Shown here: piece after piece, positions 52,662-62,200 of the stretch
How the letters are laid out: the number at the start of each line of letters is the position of its first letter
Position numbering within the stretch: the stretch's first letter is position 1
Assembly: GCA_947174885.1 (NCBI GenBank)
Contig: CAMWKO010000014.1
Location: forward strand, 1-64,000
DNA: 64,000 nucleotides
Source: an uncultured Clostridia bacterium
Lineage (GTDB): Bacteria > Bacillota > Clostridia > Lachnospirales > Lachnospiraceae
Direction of reading: 5' to 3'
Translations under genes and position numbers: made by a program
Notes under the pieces: model-generated
Database searches by the model: none
What the model saw: only the letters and a program-made list of their open reading frames with translations
Told to the model about the DNA's origin: nothing

Positions 52662-53564
52662 ATGTACGATATAATTATTATCGGAGCTGGTCCGGCAGGA
52701 CTTACTTCTGCTATATATGCTGCCAGGGGAGGAAAAAGTGTTCTGGTACTTGAAGCAAATATGGCAGGTGGTCAGATTGTGAATACACCAATGATTGAAA
52801 ATTATCCCGGTATTTTTGAAATAAAAGGATTTGAATATACTATGAATCTGGTTAAGCAGGCAACTGACAAGGGTGCTGTAATTAAGTATGAGACAGTAAC
52901 TAAAATGGATGTATCCGACAGTGAAAAAATTGTATATACTAATGCAGGTGAATATAAGTCAAATGCCATAATTGTTGCTACAGGTCTAAAGAGAAGAAAG
53001 CTTGAAATTGAGGGAGAAGAAGAATACTCCGGCAAAGGTGTATCTTATTGTGCCACATGTGACGGCGCCTTTTACAGAAATAAAGATGTAGCGGTAATAG
53101 GTGGCGGTAATACGGCATTAGAGGATGCACTGTTCTTATCTGAATATTGTAATAAAGTATATATTATTCACAGACGTGACACCTTTAGGGGTGAAAAGGA
53201 ATATGCAGACAGGATAAAGAATAAAGATAATATATCACTTGTATTAAACAGCGAGCCTGTTAAGATTACGGGAGAGGATACCGTGACAGCGATAGAGGTT
53301 AATAATAAAGAAACAGATGAATCTGTTATACTTGAGGTATCAGGAGTATTTATTGCAGTAGGTCAGATACCGTCAAATGGTATATTTGATAAGGTGCTGG
53401 ATTTGGATGAGCAGGGGTATATAAATGCAGGAGAAGATTGTTATACGGATAAAGCAGGTGTATTTGTAGCAGGAGATTGTAGAAAAAAGAAAATCAGACA
53501 GTTGGCGACCGCAGTAGGAGACGGAGCAGTCGCAGCACTTGCGGCAATGGAATATCTGTTATAA
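52662..53564 (+). CDS. trxB: Thioredoxin-disulfide reductase
   Basis: DIIIIGAGPAGLTSAIYAARGG, CATCDGAFYRNKDVAVIGGGNTALEDALFL, VFVAGDCRKKKIRQLATAVGDGA. Confidence 0.96.
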   Translation: MYDIIIIGAGPAGLTSAIYAARGGKSVLVLEANMAGGQIVNTPMIENYPGIFEIKGFEYTMNLVKQATDKGAVIKYETVTKMDVSDSEKIVYTNAGEYKSNAIIVATGLKRRKLEIEGEEEYSGKGVSYCATCDGAFYRNKDVAVIGGGNTALEDALFLSEYCNKVYIIHRRDTFRGEKEYADRIKNKDNISLVLNSEPVKITGEDTVTAIEVNNKETDESVILEVSGVFIAVGQIPSNGIFDKVLDLDEQGYINAGEDCYTDKAGVFVAGDCRKKKIRQLATAVGDGAVAALAAMEYLL

Positions 53565-53634
53565 ACTTTATGAACACTGAAGATATGGAAACTCAAATTT
53601 ATAACAGAGAGTTAGACATCTTAATAAAAAAAAC

Positions 53635-53654
53635 AAGAGGGTGCGACACCCTCT
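53635..53654. terminator. Bidirectional terminator between trxB and degV
   Basis: aagagggtg cga caccctctt flanked by A and T runs. Confidence 0.8.
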
Positions 53655-53702
53655 TATTTAAAATAATATAATAATTATAAAAATTCTAAGAGTTCTTATT
53701 AT

Positions 53703-54542
53703 TTATAGTGAGCTGTATCCTACAAGGATTCCACCCTTTTCGGCATAATATGAGCAAAGTCCGCGATTATCCATAATTGATATTTTTGAATCAGGATATT
53801 TGCTTGTAATAATCTCTTTAATCTTTTTACAGCCTTCAAGATTTAAAAAGTGGGATATAATTACTTCGCCACCCTTATAGCCATTTTCCTCCATATCAGA
53901 TATAAGCTTGTTTATAGCAATATTAAAGTTTCTCGCCTTATGTGTAACAGAAAGAGTACCCTCTTTGCTGGCACAGCCTACAATTCTGATGCCTAAAACA
54001 CCTACAGTAGCTGCTACTAATTTACTGACACGGCCGTTTTTTACAAAGTTGTCAAGACGGTCGAGAATAAAGCTTAAATGAAAATTATTAAAGTCGCTAT
54101 GTAGCTTTGAAACTACCTGATCAAAATCACCGAATTGTTCAATAAGTCTTTTTGTATGATAAATCATACATGTAATAGAAGGTCCTGCACTTAAGGAATC
54201 TATAATTTCAATATTTTTCTCAGGATGTTTTTCTAATTCTGTTTTCTTGGCAAGCATAGCACTGTTATAGCTGCCGGAAAGTCCACTGGTCAGTGTGAAA
54301 ACTATAATGTTATCAAATCCATCAAAGGCAGCTCTGAATGCTTCAGGAGAAGGACAGGCACTGCTTGTTTTTCCGTCATAGTTATATACGGCATCCATAA
54401 GCTCAGTCGGATTTATATTTTCATCGTCAATATATTCTTTGTTGTCTACCATAATAGTGAGTGGGATTGACTTAAATGTAAGTGAATTTGATTCAAAATT
54501 GAGTATATTACAACCTGAATCAGAAACGATTAACCAATTCAT
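53703..54542 (-). CDS. DegV family protein
   Basis: WLIVSDSGCNI, TSSACPSPEAF, TLTSGLSGSYNSA, fatty-acid-binding DegV fold motifs. Confidence 0.92.
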   Translation of the reverse strand: MNWLIVSDSGCNILNFESNSLTFKSIPLTIMVDNKEYIDDENINPTELMDAVYNYDGKTSSACPSPEAFRAAFDGFDNIIVFTLTSGLSGSYNSAMLAKKTELEKHPEKNIEIIDSLSAGPSITCMIYHTKRLIEQFGDFDQVVSKLHSDFNNFHLSFILDRLDNFVKNGRVSKLVAATVGVLGIRIVGCASKEGTLSVTHKARNFNIAINKLISDMEENGYKGGEVIISHFLNLEGCKKIKEIITSKYPDSKISIMDNRGLCSYYAEKGGILVGYSSL

Positions 54543-54867
54543 AGGTATCTCCTTTTTGTTAAACTTTTTGATGTAGTTATGGAAACTATATTAAAGGATA
54601 AAGTGAAACTTGTCAATGCGTTTTGTGTCTAAGCTTCAGTATTTTTATCCATAAAAATACTTTTTCGGCAGATAACTTATAAACAATTAAAAAAGGAGGT
54701 CTGAATAGATAAAGAAATATGCCGTCATACAAAAATTTATCATTATGTAATACAAAATATTAATAAACTACAAAAATAATGGATATTTTGATAAAAATAT
54801 ATTATAATGCGTATGTGCTATATGCGATAAATATTAATAGAAAAAATATCAAAAAGGAAGTAAAGCT

Positions 54868-56322
54868 ATGAGTAATAAAATCAGAACACGTTACGCTCCA
54901 AGTCCGACAGGCAGAATGCATGTTGGGAATTTAAGAACAGCATTATATGAATTTTTAATTGCAAAACATGAGGGCGGAGATTTTATTTTAAGAATAGAGG
55001 ATACGGATCAGGAGAGATTTGTAGAGGGTGCTACGGATATTATCTATAGAACGTTAGAGAATACAGGATTGATTCATGATGAAGGACCGGACAAGGACAA
55101 GGGCTATGGTCCATATGTTCAGAGTGAGAGAACTGCCTCAGGAATGTATTTGAAATATGCTAAACAGCTTGTGGACAAGGGTGAGGCATATTATTGCTTT
55201 TGTGACAAGGAAAGACTTGAGGGGCTAAAGCAGGAGATATCAGGTAAGGAAATCATAGTATATGATAAGCACTGCTTACATTTATCAAAGGAAGAAATAC
55301 AAGAAAAGCTGAATAGCAAAATACCATATGTTATAAGACAGAATAATCCTACTACAGGTACAACCACATTTTCAGATGATATTTATGGTGAAATTACAGT
55401 GGATAATTCAGAACTTGATGATATGATACTGATTAAGTCAGACGGATTTCCTACTTACAATTTTGCCAATGTAGTAGATGATCATTTAATGGAGATTACC
55501 CACGTAGTAAGAGGAAATGAATATATCTCATCTTCTCCAAAATACCAGAGACTTTATGAAGCATTTGGCTGGGAGGTGCCAAAGTATGTACATCTTCCGC
55601 TTATTACGGACGAGAACCATAAAAAGCTTAGTAAAAGATGCGGACATTCTTCTTATGAGGATTTGGTTGAGCAGGGCTTTTTATCAGAAGCTATTGTAAA
55701 TTTTATAGCATTACTTGGATGGAGTCCGGAGGACAATCAGGAAATATTTACATTAGAAGAGCTTATTGAGAAATTTGACTATCACCATGTAAGTAAATCG
55801 CCGGCAGTATTTGATATGGTCAAGCTCAGATGGATGAATGGCGAATATATTAAAGCCATGGATTTTGACAGATTTTATGAAATGGCATTACCTTATATCA
55901 GAGAAGTCATCCATAAGGATTATGATTTTAAAAAGATTGCAGAAATGGTTAAAACCAGAATAGAAATATTCCCGGATATTAAAGAACTTATTGATTTCTT
56001 TGAAGAAGTACCGGAATATGATATAGAAATGTATACTCATAAAAAGATGAAGACAACAGCAGAGTCTTCATTAGAGGTATTAAAGGAATTACTACCGATA
56101 TTTGAGGAACTGGAGGATTATTCAAATGATTCCTTATATTCTGCACTTGTTAAATATGTAGAAGGAAAGGGATGCAAAAACGGATATGCTATGTGGCCGG
56201 TTCGCACGGCAGTATCAGGAAAGCAGATGACTCCGGGAGGAGCTACTGAGATAATGGAAATAATAGGAAAAGAAGAAGCCATTAAGCGTATTAAGGCTGC
56301 AATAGCAAAATTGGAGCAGTAA
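54868..56322 (+). CDS. gltX: Glutamyl-tRNA synthetase
   Basis: [24 protein letters not shown] (HIGH-like), [20 protein letters not shown] (KMSKS-like). Confidence 0.97.
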   Translation: MSNKIRTRYAPSPTGRMHVGNLRTALYEFLIAKHEGGDFILRIEDTDQERFVEGATDIIYRTLENTGLIHDEGPDKDKGYGPYVQSERTASGMYLKYAKQLVDKGEAYYCFCDKERLEGLKQEISGKEIIVYDKHCLHLSKEEIQEKLNSKIPYVIRQNNPTTGTTTFSDDIYGEITVDNSELDDMILIKSDGFPTYNFANVVDDHLMEITHVVRGNEYISSSPKYQRLYEAFGWEVPKYVHLPLITDENHKKLSKRCGHSSYEDLVEQGFLSEAIVNFIALLGWSPEDNQEIFTLEELIEKFDYHHVSKSPAVFDMVKLRWMNGEYIKAMDFDRFYEMALPYIREVIHKDYDFKKIAEMVKTRIEIFPDIKELIDFFEEVPEYDIEMYTHKKMKTTAESSLEVLKELLPIFEELEDYSNDSLYSALVKYVEGKGCKNGYAMWPVRTAVSGKQMTPGGATEIMEIIGKEEAIKRIKAAIAKLEQ

Positions 56323-58148
56323 TGGCGTTTAATGAAGCACAGATAACAGCAGTTGACCACTTCAAGGGACCGATGATGGTATTGTCGGGTCCCGGAAGCG
56401 GTAAAACTACTGTAATTACATACAGGGCAAAAAAACTTATTGAGGAGTATGGAGTCAGTCCGTCAAATATGCTGGTTATTACCTTTACCAAAAAATCAGC
56501 AGTCGAGATGCAGCAAAGATTTGATAAGCTTATGGGAAGTAAAAAGTATACAGTGACATTTGGAACTTTTCATGCAGTGTTTTTTAAAATTTTAAAATAC
56601 GCATATAACTATAATACAGCAAATATCTTAAGAGAAGATAAAAAGACAGATATTATAAAAGAAATCATCAATTATTTAAGAATAGAAATTGATGATGAAA
56701 ATGATTTTATTTCCGGTATTATCAGCGAAATTTCTCTTGTAAAGGGAGATATGCTGGATATTAATCACTATTATTCAAAGAACTGTTCAGAAAGCATATT
56801 CAAGGCTATTTATTCACATTACAATGACAGACTTATACGTTCAAATTTAATTGATTTTGATGATATGCTTATAATGTGTTATGAGCTTCTTACAAAAAGA
56901 GCAGATATATTAAAGCTGTGGCAGAATAAGTACCGCTATATTTTAATAGATGAATTTCAGGATATATCAAGAGTACAATATGAAGTGATGAAGCTTTTGG
57001 CATTGCCGGAAAATAATTTATTTATTGTAGGTGATGATGACCAGTCAATATATCGTTTTCGTGGTGCAAGGCCTGAGATTATGCAGAACCTGCCAAATGA
57101 TTATAAGGATTTAAAGAGAGTTCTTCTGGATACAAATTACCGCTCAAATGAAAAGATAGTGGCTGCTTCCATGAAGCTTATAAATAACAACAGATTAAGA
57201 TACAAAAAATCATTTAAATGTAACAGAAGCGCCAAAGATGATATTGAAATATCAGAATTTAAGAATCAGATAGAGGAATGTAACTATATTGTATCTGCCA
57301 TTAATAAAAAGCTGAAAGAGGAACATACATATAGGGATATCGCAGTTCTTTACAGAACAAACACAAATCCAAGATATCTGGTTGAAAAGTTAATGGAATA
57401 TAATATACCGTTTAAGATGAAGGATGCAATACCTAATATTTATAATCATTTTCTTACAAGGGATATTATGTCTTATATAAAAATTGCTATGGGAGATGAT
57501 AGCAGAAAAGAATTTTTGGGTATTATTAACAGACCTAAAAGATATATTTCCAGAGATGCTTTTAACACCCCACTGGTTGATTTGGAGGATTTAAGGGAAT
57601 TTTATGAGGATAAAAGCTATGTGGTTGACAGAATTAACAGATTAGAATATGACATAATGATGCTGGAAAAAATGACACCTTATGCAGCCATCTGTTATAT
57701 AAGAAAAGGAATCGGATACGATGAATTTGTGGAAGAGTATGCCTCTATGAGAAGAATTAAGCCGGAGGAGTTATATGATATATTAGATGAACTGGAGGAT
57801 AGTGCCAGAAGCTATAAAACATATGAGGAATGGTTTAAACATATAGAGGAATATGGGGAGGAGTTAAAAAAACAATTCCAAAACAGAACGGAGCTTGAGG
57901 ATGCTGTTGAATTATCTACTATTCATAGTGCCAAGGGTTTAGAATATAAATCAGTATTTATTATGGATGCCAATGAGGGAACTACTCCATATAAAAAATC
58001 AGTATTAGATGCTGATATAGAGGAGGAGAGAAGACTGTTTTATGTGGCAATGACCAGAGCAAAGGATTATCTGCATATTCTGTATCTGAAGGAGAGATAT
58101 GGAAAAGAAGTAAAGGTATCAAGATTTATTGAAGAAATAAGAAAATAA
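56322..58148 (+). CDS. UvrD/PcrA-like ATP-dependent DNA helicase
   Basis: 608 aa; VLSGPGSGKTTVITYRAKKLI, LIDEFQDISRVQYEVMKLL, VGDDDQSIYRFRGA, STIHSAKGLEYKSVFI; TAATG overlap with gltX. Confidence 0.95.
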   Translation: MAFNEAQITAVDHFKGPMMVLSGPGSGKTTVITYRAKKLIEEYGVSPSNMLVITFTKKSAVEMQQRFDKLMGSKKYTVTFGTFHAVFFKILKYAYNYNTANILREDKKTDIIKEIINYLRIEIDDENDFISGIISEISLVKGDMLDINHYYSKNCSESIFKAIYSHYNDRLIRSNLIDFDDMLIMCYELLTKRADILKLWQNKYRYILIDEFQDISRVQYEVMKLLALPENNLFIVGDDDQSIYRFRGARPEIMQNLPNDYKDLKRVLLDTNYRSNEKIVAASMKLINNNRLRYKKSFKCNRSAKDDIEISEFKNQIEECNYIVSAINKKLKEEHTYRDIAVLYRTNTNPRYLVEKLMEYNIPFKMKDAIPNIYNHFLTRDIMSYIKIAMGDDSRKEFLGIINRPKRYISRDAFNTPLVDLEDLREFYEDKSYVVDRINRLEYDIMMLEKMTPYAAICYIRKGIGYDEFVEEYASMRRIKPEELYDILDELEDSARSYKTYEEWFKHIEEYGEELKKQFQNRTELEDAVELSTIHSAKGLEYKSVFIMDANEGTTPYKKSVLDADIEEERRLFYVAMTRAKDYLHILYLKERYGKEVKVSRFIEEIRK

Positions 58149-58316
58149 AAAATACATAAACTAAATCTATAGTTATTGTAATTTATTATGTTTTTATGTA
58201 AAATTACAATGATATTGTAATGAAAAGATAAAGATGTTTTATAAATATCCGTAAAAGCTTTGAAACATATATCACAAATGCAATTAATTAGTCTACAGAC
58301 AGGAAAGAGGTTTGAA

Positions 58317-58631
58317 ATGGGAAAAGATTTTGATGAAAATGATGACGAAATGTATGTTACTTTAGAACTGGATGACGGTACTGAAGTTGAATGTGTTATT
58401 ATTACCATATTTGAAGCAAATAACAGAGATTATATAGCGTTATTGCCAAGTGAGGGTAAAGAAGCTGATGACGGAGAGGTATTCTTATACAGATATTCAG
58501 AGGATAAGGATGGTAATCCTGATTTAACTAATATAGAAAGTGATGAAGAATTTGAGGTAGTATCCGAAGCCTTTGATGAATGGTTAGATGCACAGGAATA
58601 TGATGAAATAGTAGGAGAGGACGAGGAGTAA
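58317..58631 (+). CDS. DUF1292 domain protein
   Basis: Acidic small protein; MYVTLELDDGTEVECVIITIFEANNRDYIALLPSE; start at 58317 after ggaaagagg. Confidence 0.88.
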   Translation: MGKDFDENDDEMYVTLELDDGTEVECVIITIFEANNRDYIALLPSEGKEADDGEVFLYRYSEDKDGNPDLTNIESDEEFEVVSEAFDEWLDAQEYDEIVGEDEE

Positions 58632-59155
58632 TGGCGGGACTTATTCATGTGTATAAGGGGGATGGAAAAGGCAAAACGACAGCTACTGTAGGACTTGCTG
58701 TAAGGGCAGCCGGTCAGGATATGAAGGTCATATATTTACAATTTCTAAAGGGTGGTATTTCAGGTGAAATAAATATTATGAAAAATATAGAGAATATTAC
58801 TGTTATCAGAAATACTAAGAACTTTGATTTTTATATGAATTTAAGTGAAGATGAAAAAGCCGGACTTATAGCCATGCAAAATGATAATCTTGAATATGCC
58901 CTGAAGCTGGCTAAAAGCGGAGAATATCAGATGCTTGTGATTGATGAGTTATTTTCTGCTTATAATCTTAATACTATCGATAGAGAAAAGATTAAAAGGT
59001 TTTTGTCAGAAAAACCGGAGAACTTGGAAGTCGTACTGTCAGGACATGACCCAGAGGATTTTTTTATAGAAATTGCTGATTATGTAACCAATATGGAAAA
59101 AATTAAACATCCGTATGATAAAGGAATTACGGCAAGGCTTGGAATAGAAATTTAA
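58631..59155 (+). CDS. cobO: Cob(I)yrinic acid a,c-diamide adenosyltransferase-like (CobO/BtuR)
   Basis: HVYKGDGKGKTTATVGLAVRAAGQDMKVIYLQFLKGG; TNMEKIKHPYDKGITARLGIE; TAATG overlap with upstream gene. Confidence 0.88.
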   Translation: MAGLIHVYKGDGKGKTTATVGLAVRAAGQDMKVIYLQFLKGGISGEINIMKNIENITVIRNTKNFDFYMNLSEDEKAGLIAMQNDNLEYALKLAKSGEYQMLVIDELFSAYNLNTIDREKIKRFLSEKPENLEVVLSGHDPEDFFIEIADYVTNMEKIKHPYDKGITARLGIEI

Positions 59156-59169
59156 AACTGGAGGATAGA

Positions 59170-59523
59170 ATGAAGAAAATATATAGAGTATTTCTGGTGC
59201 TTTTTTCTTTTGCAACACTACTTGTATGTGGAGGAGCTGCTACATATGCATCGGAGATAAACAGGAATATAAGTGCTATGGAAGATGATTCTGTAAAAAC
59301 AGATGAAAATGCTTCTAAAAGTAGTGAAGATGCCACTGCAAACGGTGAAACATCATCATCAGAGGGTACAGATAATGAATCAGAAGAAGTGTCAGACTTG
59401 CAGATGGTTTTAGTTATGTTTGGAGGAATGGTATTTATGGCTGCTATAGTTGTTCTTTTTGCAGGAATAAATTACAGGAAGACAAACTTAAATGAAAAAT
59501 CCAGAAACAGGGATGTTTTTTAG
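59170..59523 (+). CDS. Hypothetical protein: signal peptide, Ser/Glu-rich region and C-terminal TM
   Basis: 117 aa; MKKIYRVFLVLFSFATLLVCGGAATYA and VLVMFGGMVFMAAIVVLFAGI; ggagg RBS. Confidence 0.7.
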   Translation: MKKIYRVFLVLFSFATLLVCGGAATYASEINRNISAMEDDSVKTDENASKSSEDATANGETSSSEGTDNESEEVSDLQMVLVMFGGMVFMAAIVVLFAGINYRKTNLNEKSRNRDVF

Positions 59524-59617
59524 TCAGATATTTTGTTTGAAATCATATGTATCCATAAAAATCCATATGATAATAGAAAATCCGGAAGTAATAAAATGTC
59601 AAAAGCCATTATTTTTT

Positions 59618-59644
59618 AAAGGAGCTGTCAAAGACAGCTCCTTT
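59618..59644. terminator. Hairpin terminator between convergent genes
   Basis: aaaggagctgtc aaa gacagctccttt. Confidence 0.85.
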
Positions 59645-59729
59645 AAATTGTAAAAAATATTTGTAACTTTAATTATTTAGAACATATAAAATTATTTCTA
59701 TAAAAATTTCTATAATTTGTCTAATAAGA

Positions 59730-60671
59730 TTATTTTAAAAATGTTCTAATACTATCACAAATACCATTGCAGGTAAGACCGTATTTTTCCAAAAGCTTAA
59801 CAGCAGGACCGGATTCACCATAAACGTCATTAATACCAATTTTAAGTACCTGTGCAGGCATATTCTCGCTTAAGCAGTCGCATACGGCACTTCCAAGACC
59901 ACCAATAACCGAATGCTCTTCAACAGTTACTATTTTTTTTGTCTTCTTGGCATATTCAATAATAAGCTCATTATCTAATGGCTTTATTGTATGAATATTG
60001 ATAACAGCAGCATTAATGCCCTCTGCCTCTAAGACCTTAGCAGCCTGAAGACTTTCATAAACGCAAAGACCCGTAGCAACTATGGTTAAGTCTGTACCAT
60101 CTTTTAAAACAACACCTTTTCCTATTTCAAATTCATAAGAATTTTCATCATTTATTACAGGAGTGGCAAGACGACCAAATCGTAAATAAACAGGGCCAAC
60201 ATATTCGTAAGCAGCTTTAACAGCAGCACGGGCTTCAACATCATCACAAGGATTGATAACTACCATACCAGGAATAGTTCTCATAAGAGCAATATCCTCA
60301 TTACACTGATGGGTAGCACCATCTTCACCTACAGATATACCTGCATGAGTAGCACCGATTTTCACATTAAGCTTTGGATAGCCTATGGAGTTACGAATCT
60401 GTTCAAAGGCTCTGCCTGCAGCAAACATAGCAAAAGCACTGGCAAATGGAACTTTACCTGTAGTAGCAAGACCGGCAGCTATGCAGATCATATTAGCTTC
60501 GGCAATACCACAATCTATGTGACGTTCGGGATATGCTTTCTGAAATATGGAGGTTTTAGTAGCAGTAGCTACGTCTGCATCTAAAACAATTAAATCTTCA
60601 TGAGACGCTCCCAACTCAACAAGAGCATTACCATAACTTTCTCTGGTAGCTATTTTCTTTAGTTCTGACAT
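59730..60671 (-). CDS. Transketolase C-terminal subunit
   Basis: 313 aa; LDADVATATKTSIFQKAYPERHIDCGIAEANMICIAAGLA; IGATHAGISVGEDGATHQCNEDIALMR. Confidence 0.95.
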   Translation of the reverse strand: MSELKKIATRESYGNALVELGASHEDLIVLDADVATATKTSIFQKAYPERHIDCGIAEANMICIAAGLATTGKVPFASAFAMFAAGRAFEQIRNSIGYPKLNVKIGATHAGISVGEDGATHQCNEDIALMRTIPGMVVINPCDDVEARAAVKAAYEYVGPVYLRFGRLATPVINDENSYEFEIGKGVVLKDGTDLTIVATGLCVYESLQAAKVLEAEGINAAVINIHTIKPLDNELIIEYAKKTKKIVTVEEHSVIGGLGSAVCDCLSENMPAQVLKIGINDVYGESGPAVKLLEKYGLTCNGICDSIRTFLK

Positions 60672-61498
60672 AAATCTTCACCTGCCTTTTCCAATTCTTC
60701 CATAGCTATGGCAAACTGTTCGTCATTTGGAGCAGTTCCGTGCCATTCTGCATTATTTTCCATAAATGAAACACCTTTACCTTTAACACTTTTAAAGATA
60801 ATAGCAGTAGGCATACCCTTTGTATTACGTGCTTCATTAAATGCAGCTCTGATAGCATCAAAATCATGGGCATCTACATCTTCAATTACATGAAAATTGA
60901 AAGCCTTAAATTTATCTCCAATAGGATATGGGGAACATATATCTTTGATATTACCGTCTATCTGTAATCCGTTGTTATCAACCATAACAACAAGATTGTC
61001 AAGTTTTCTGTGACCGGCAAACATAGCAGCTTCCCAAACTTGTCCCTCTTCAATTTCACCATCACCTAAAAGAGCATAGGCTCTGTAATTTTCATTGCTT
61101 ATTTTTGCTGACAATGCCATACCAACTGCTACTGAAATTCCCTGACCTAATGAGCCGGAAGACATATCAACACCCGGGATATGCTTCATATCAGGGTGAC
61201 CCTGCAAATAAGAGCCGATTTGTCTAAGAGTAGTTAAGTCGCTTACCGGGAAAAAACCCCTGTTTGCTAAGGCTGAATAAAGACCAGGTGCAGTATGACC
61301 TTTTGAAAGAACAAATCTGTCTCTGTCCGGCTTATCAGGATTTTTGGGATCTATATTTAATTCCTCAAAGTAAAGAAATGTAAAGATATCTGCTGCTGAA
61401 AGTGAGCCACCCGGATGACCGGCCTTTGCACTGTGAACTGAGCGGATAATACCTTTACGAACCTCGTTAGCCTGTTTTTGAAGTTCAAGTGTTTTCAT
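60659..61498 (-). CDS. Transketolase N-terminal subunit
   Basis: 279 aa; SVHSAKAGHPGGSLSAADIFTFLYF, DRFVLSKGHTAPGLYSALA, LLGDGEIEEGQVWEA; overlaps C-terminal subunit by 13 bp. Confidence 0.95.
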   Translation of the reverse strand: MKTLELQKQANEVRKGIIRSVHSAKAGHPGGSLSAADIFTFLYFEELNIDPKNPDKPDRDRFVLSKGHTAPGLYSALANRGFFPVSDLTTLRQIGSYLQGHPDMKHIPGVDMSSGSLGQGISVAVGMALSAKISNENYRAYALLGDGEIEEGQVWEAAMFAGHRKLDNLVVMVDNNGLQIDGNIKDICSPYPIGDKFKAFNFHVIEDVDAHDFDAIRAAFNEARNTKGMPTAIIFKSVKGKGVSFMENNAEWHGTAPNDEQFAIAMEELEKAGEDLCQN

Positions 61499-61724
61499 TT
61501 TTGCCTCCTAATGATTCATTCAGAAGTTAAAGTACCAATTATAAAGGTGCTAATATAGTAAAAATATTATTTATCTATAATCTTCTGTGATTGTATTTTT
61601 ATATAATAATAAAATTCTATAATTTTTTTATATAAAAACAAAATTATCCTTATGTATTATAAGTGCAAAGTCTATTTTTTACAACCTCTAATTTTCTTGA
61701 GTTTTCTTATTCTTTACATTATTT

Positions 61725-61902
61725 GAGTTTCCATATTTTTTATTTTTAAGTTTTAAAAGCTTACATTATCATTATGATGTAAGCTTTTTGCACAAAAGCC
61801 GTAGATTAAAGTTCAATTTCATTTACGGCTTTTATGCAAGATGTATATGTTGCATTTGGCAACAAGATTTTTTAAAATTAAAAATAAAAAATATGGAAAC
61901 TC
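61725..61902. repeat. Full-length MITE-like element (178 bp)
   Basis: gagtttccatattttttatttttaa ... ttaaaaataaaaaatatggaaactc termini; same internal module order as the 8.4 kb copy. Confidence 0.9.
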
Positions 61903-62200
61903 AAGCTTATATATAATTTAAAGAAAGGGACAGATTTTAAAAATAAATTATATTTATAAAATATATAAGGGATTAATAATATGTATAATAGTATGTATTA
62001 CAAATGGACATGAGGTATATTTGTAGAAGAGAATATAATATAAATAAATGATTGTATATAATTGTTTTAAATTTAAAGGTCATAAAAATAAAATTAAAAA
62101 AAATAAAATTTTATTGATATAGCTTGTATGAATATTCTAAAAGTGGTATACTTTTAGTAAATGTTCTGTAAAAATTACGTAAACAGGTAGAGGTGCTAAT

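Noticed and set aside
54688-54780. Orphan strong Shine-Dalgarno (aaaaaaggaggtctgaatagataaag) upstream of gltX
   Set aside because: No ATG/GTG/TTG at proper spacing; the following reading frame is short and AT-rich. Probably chance.
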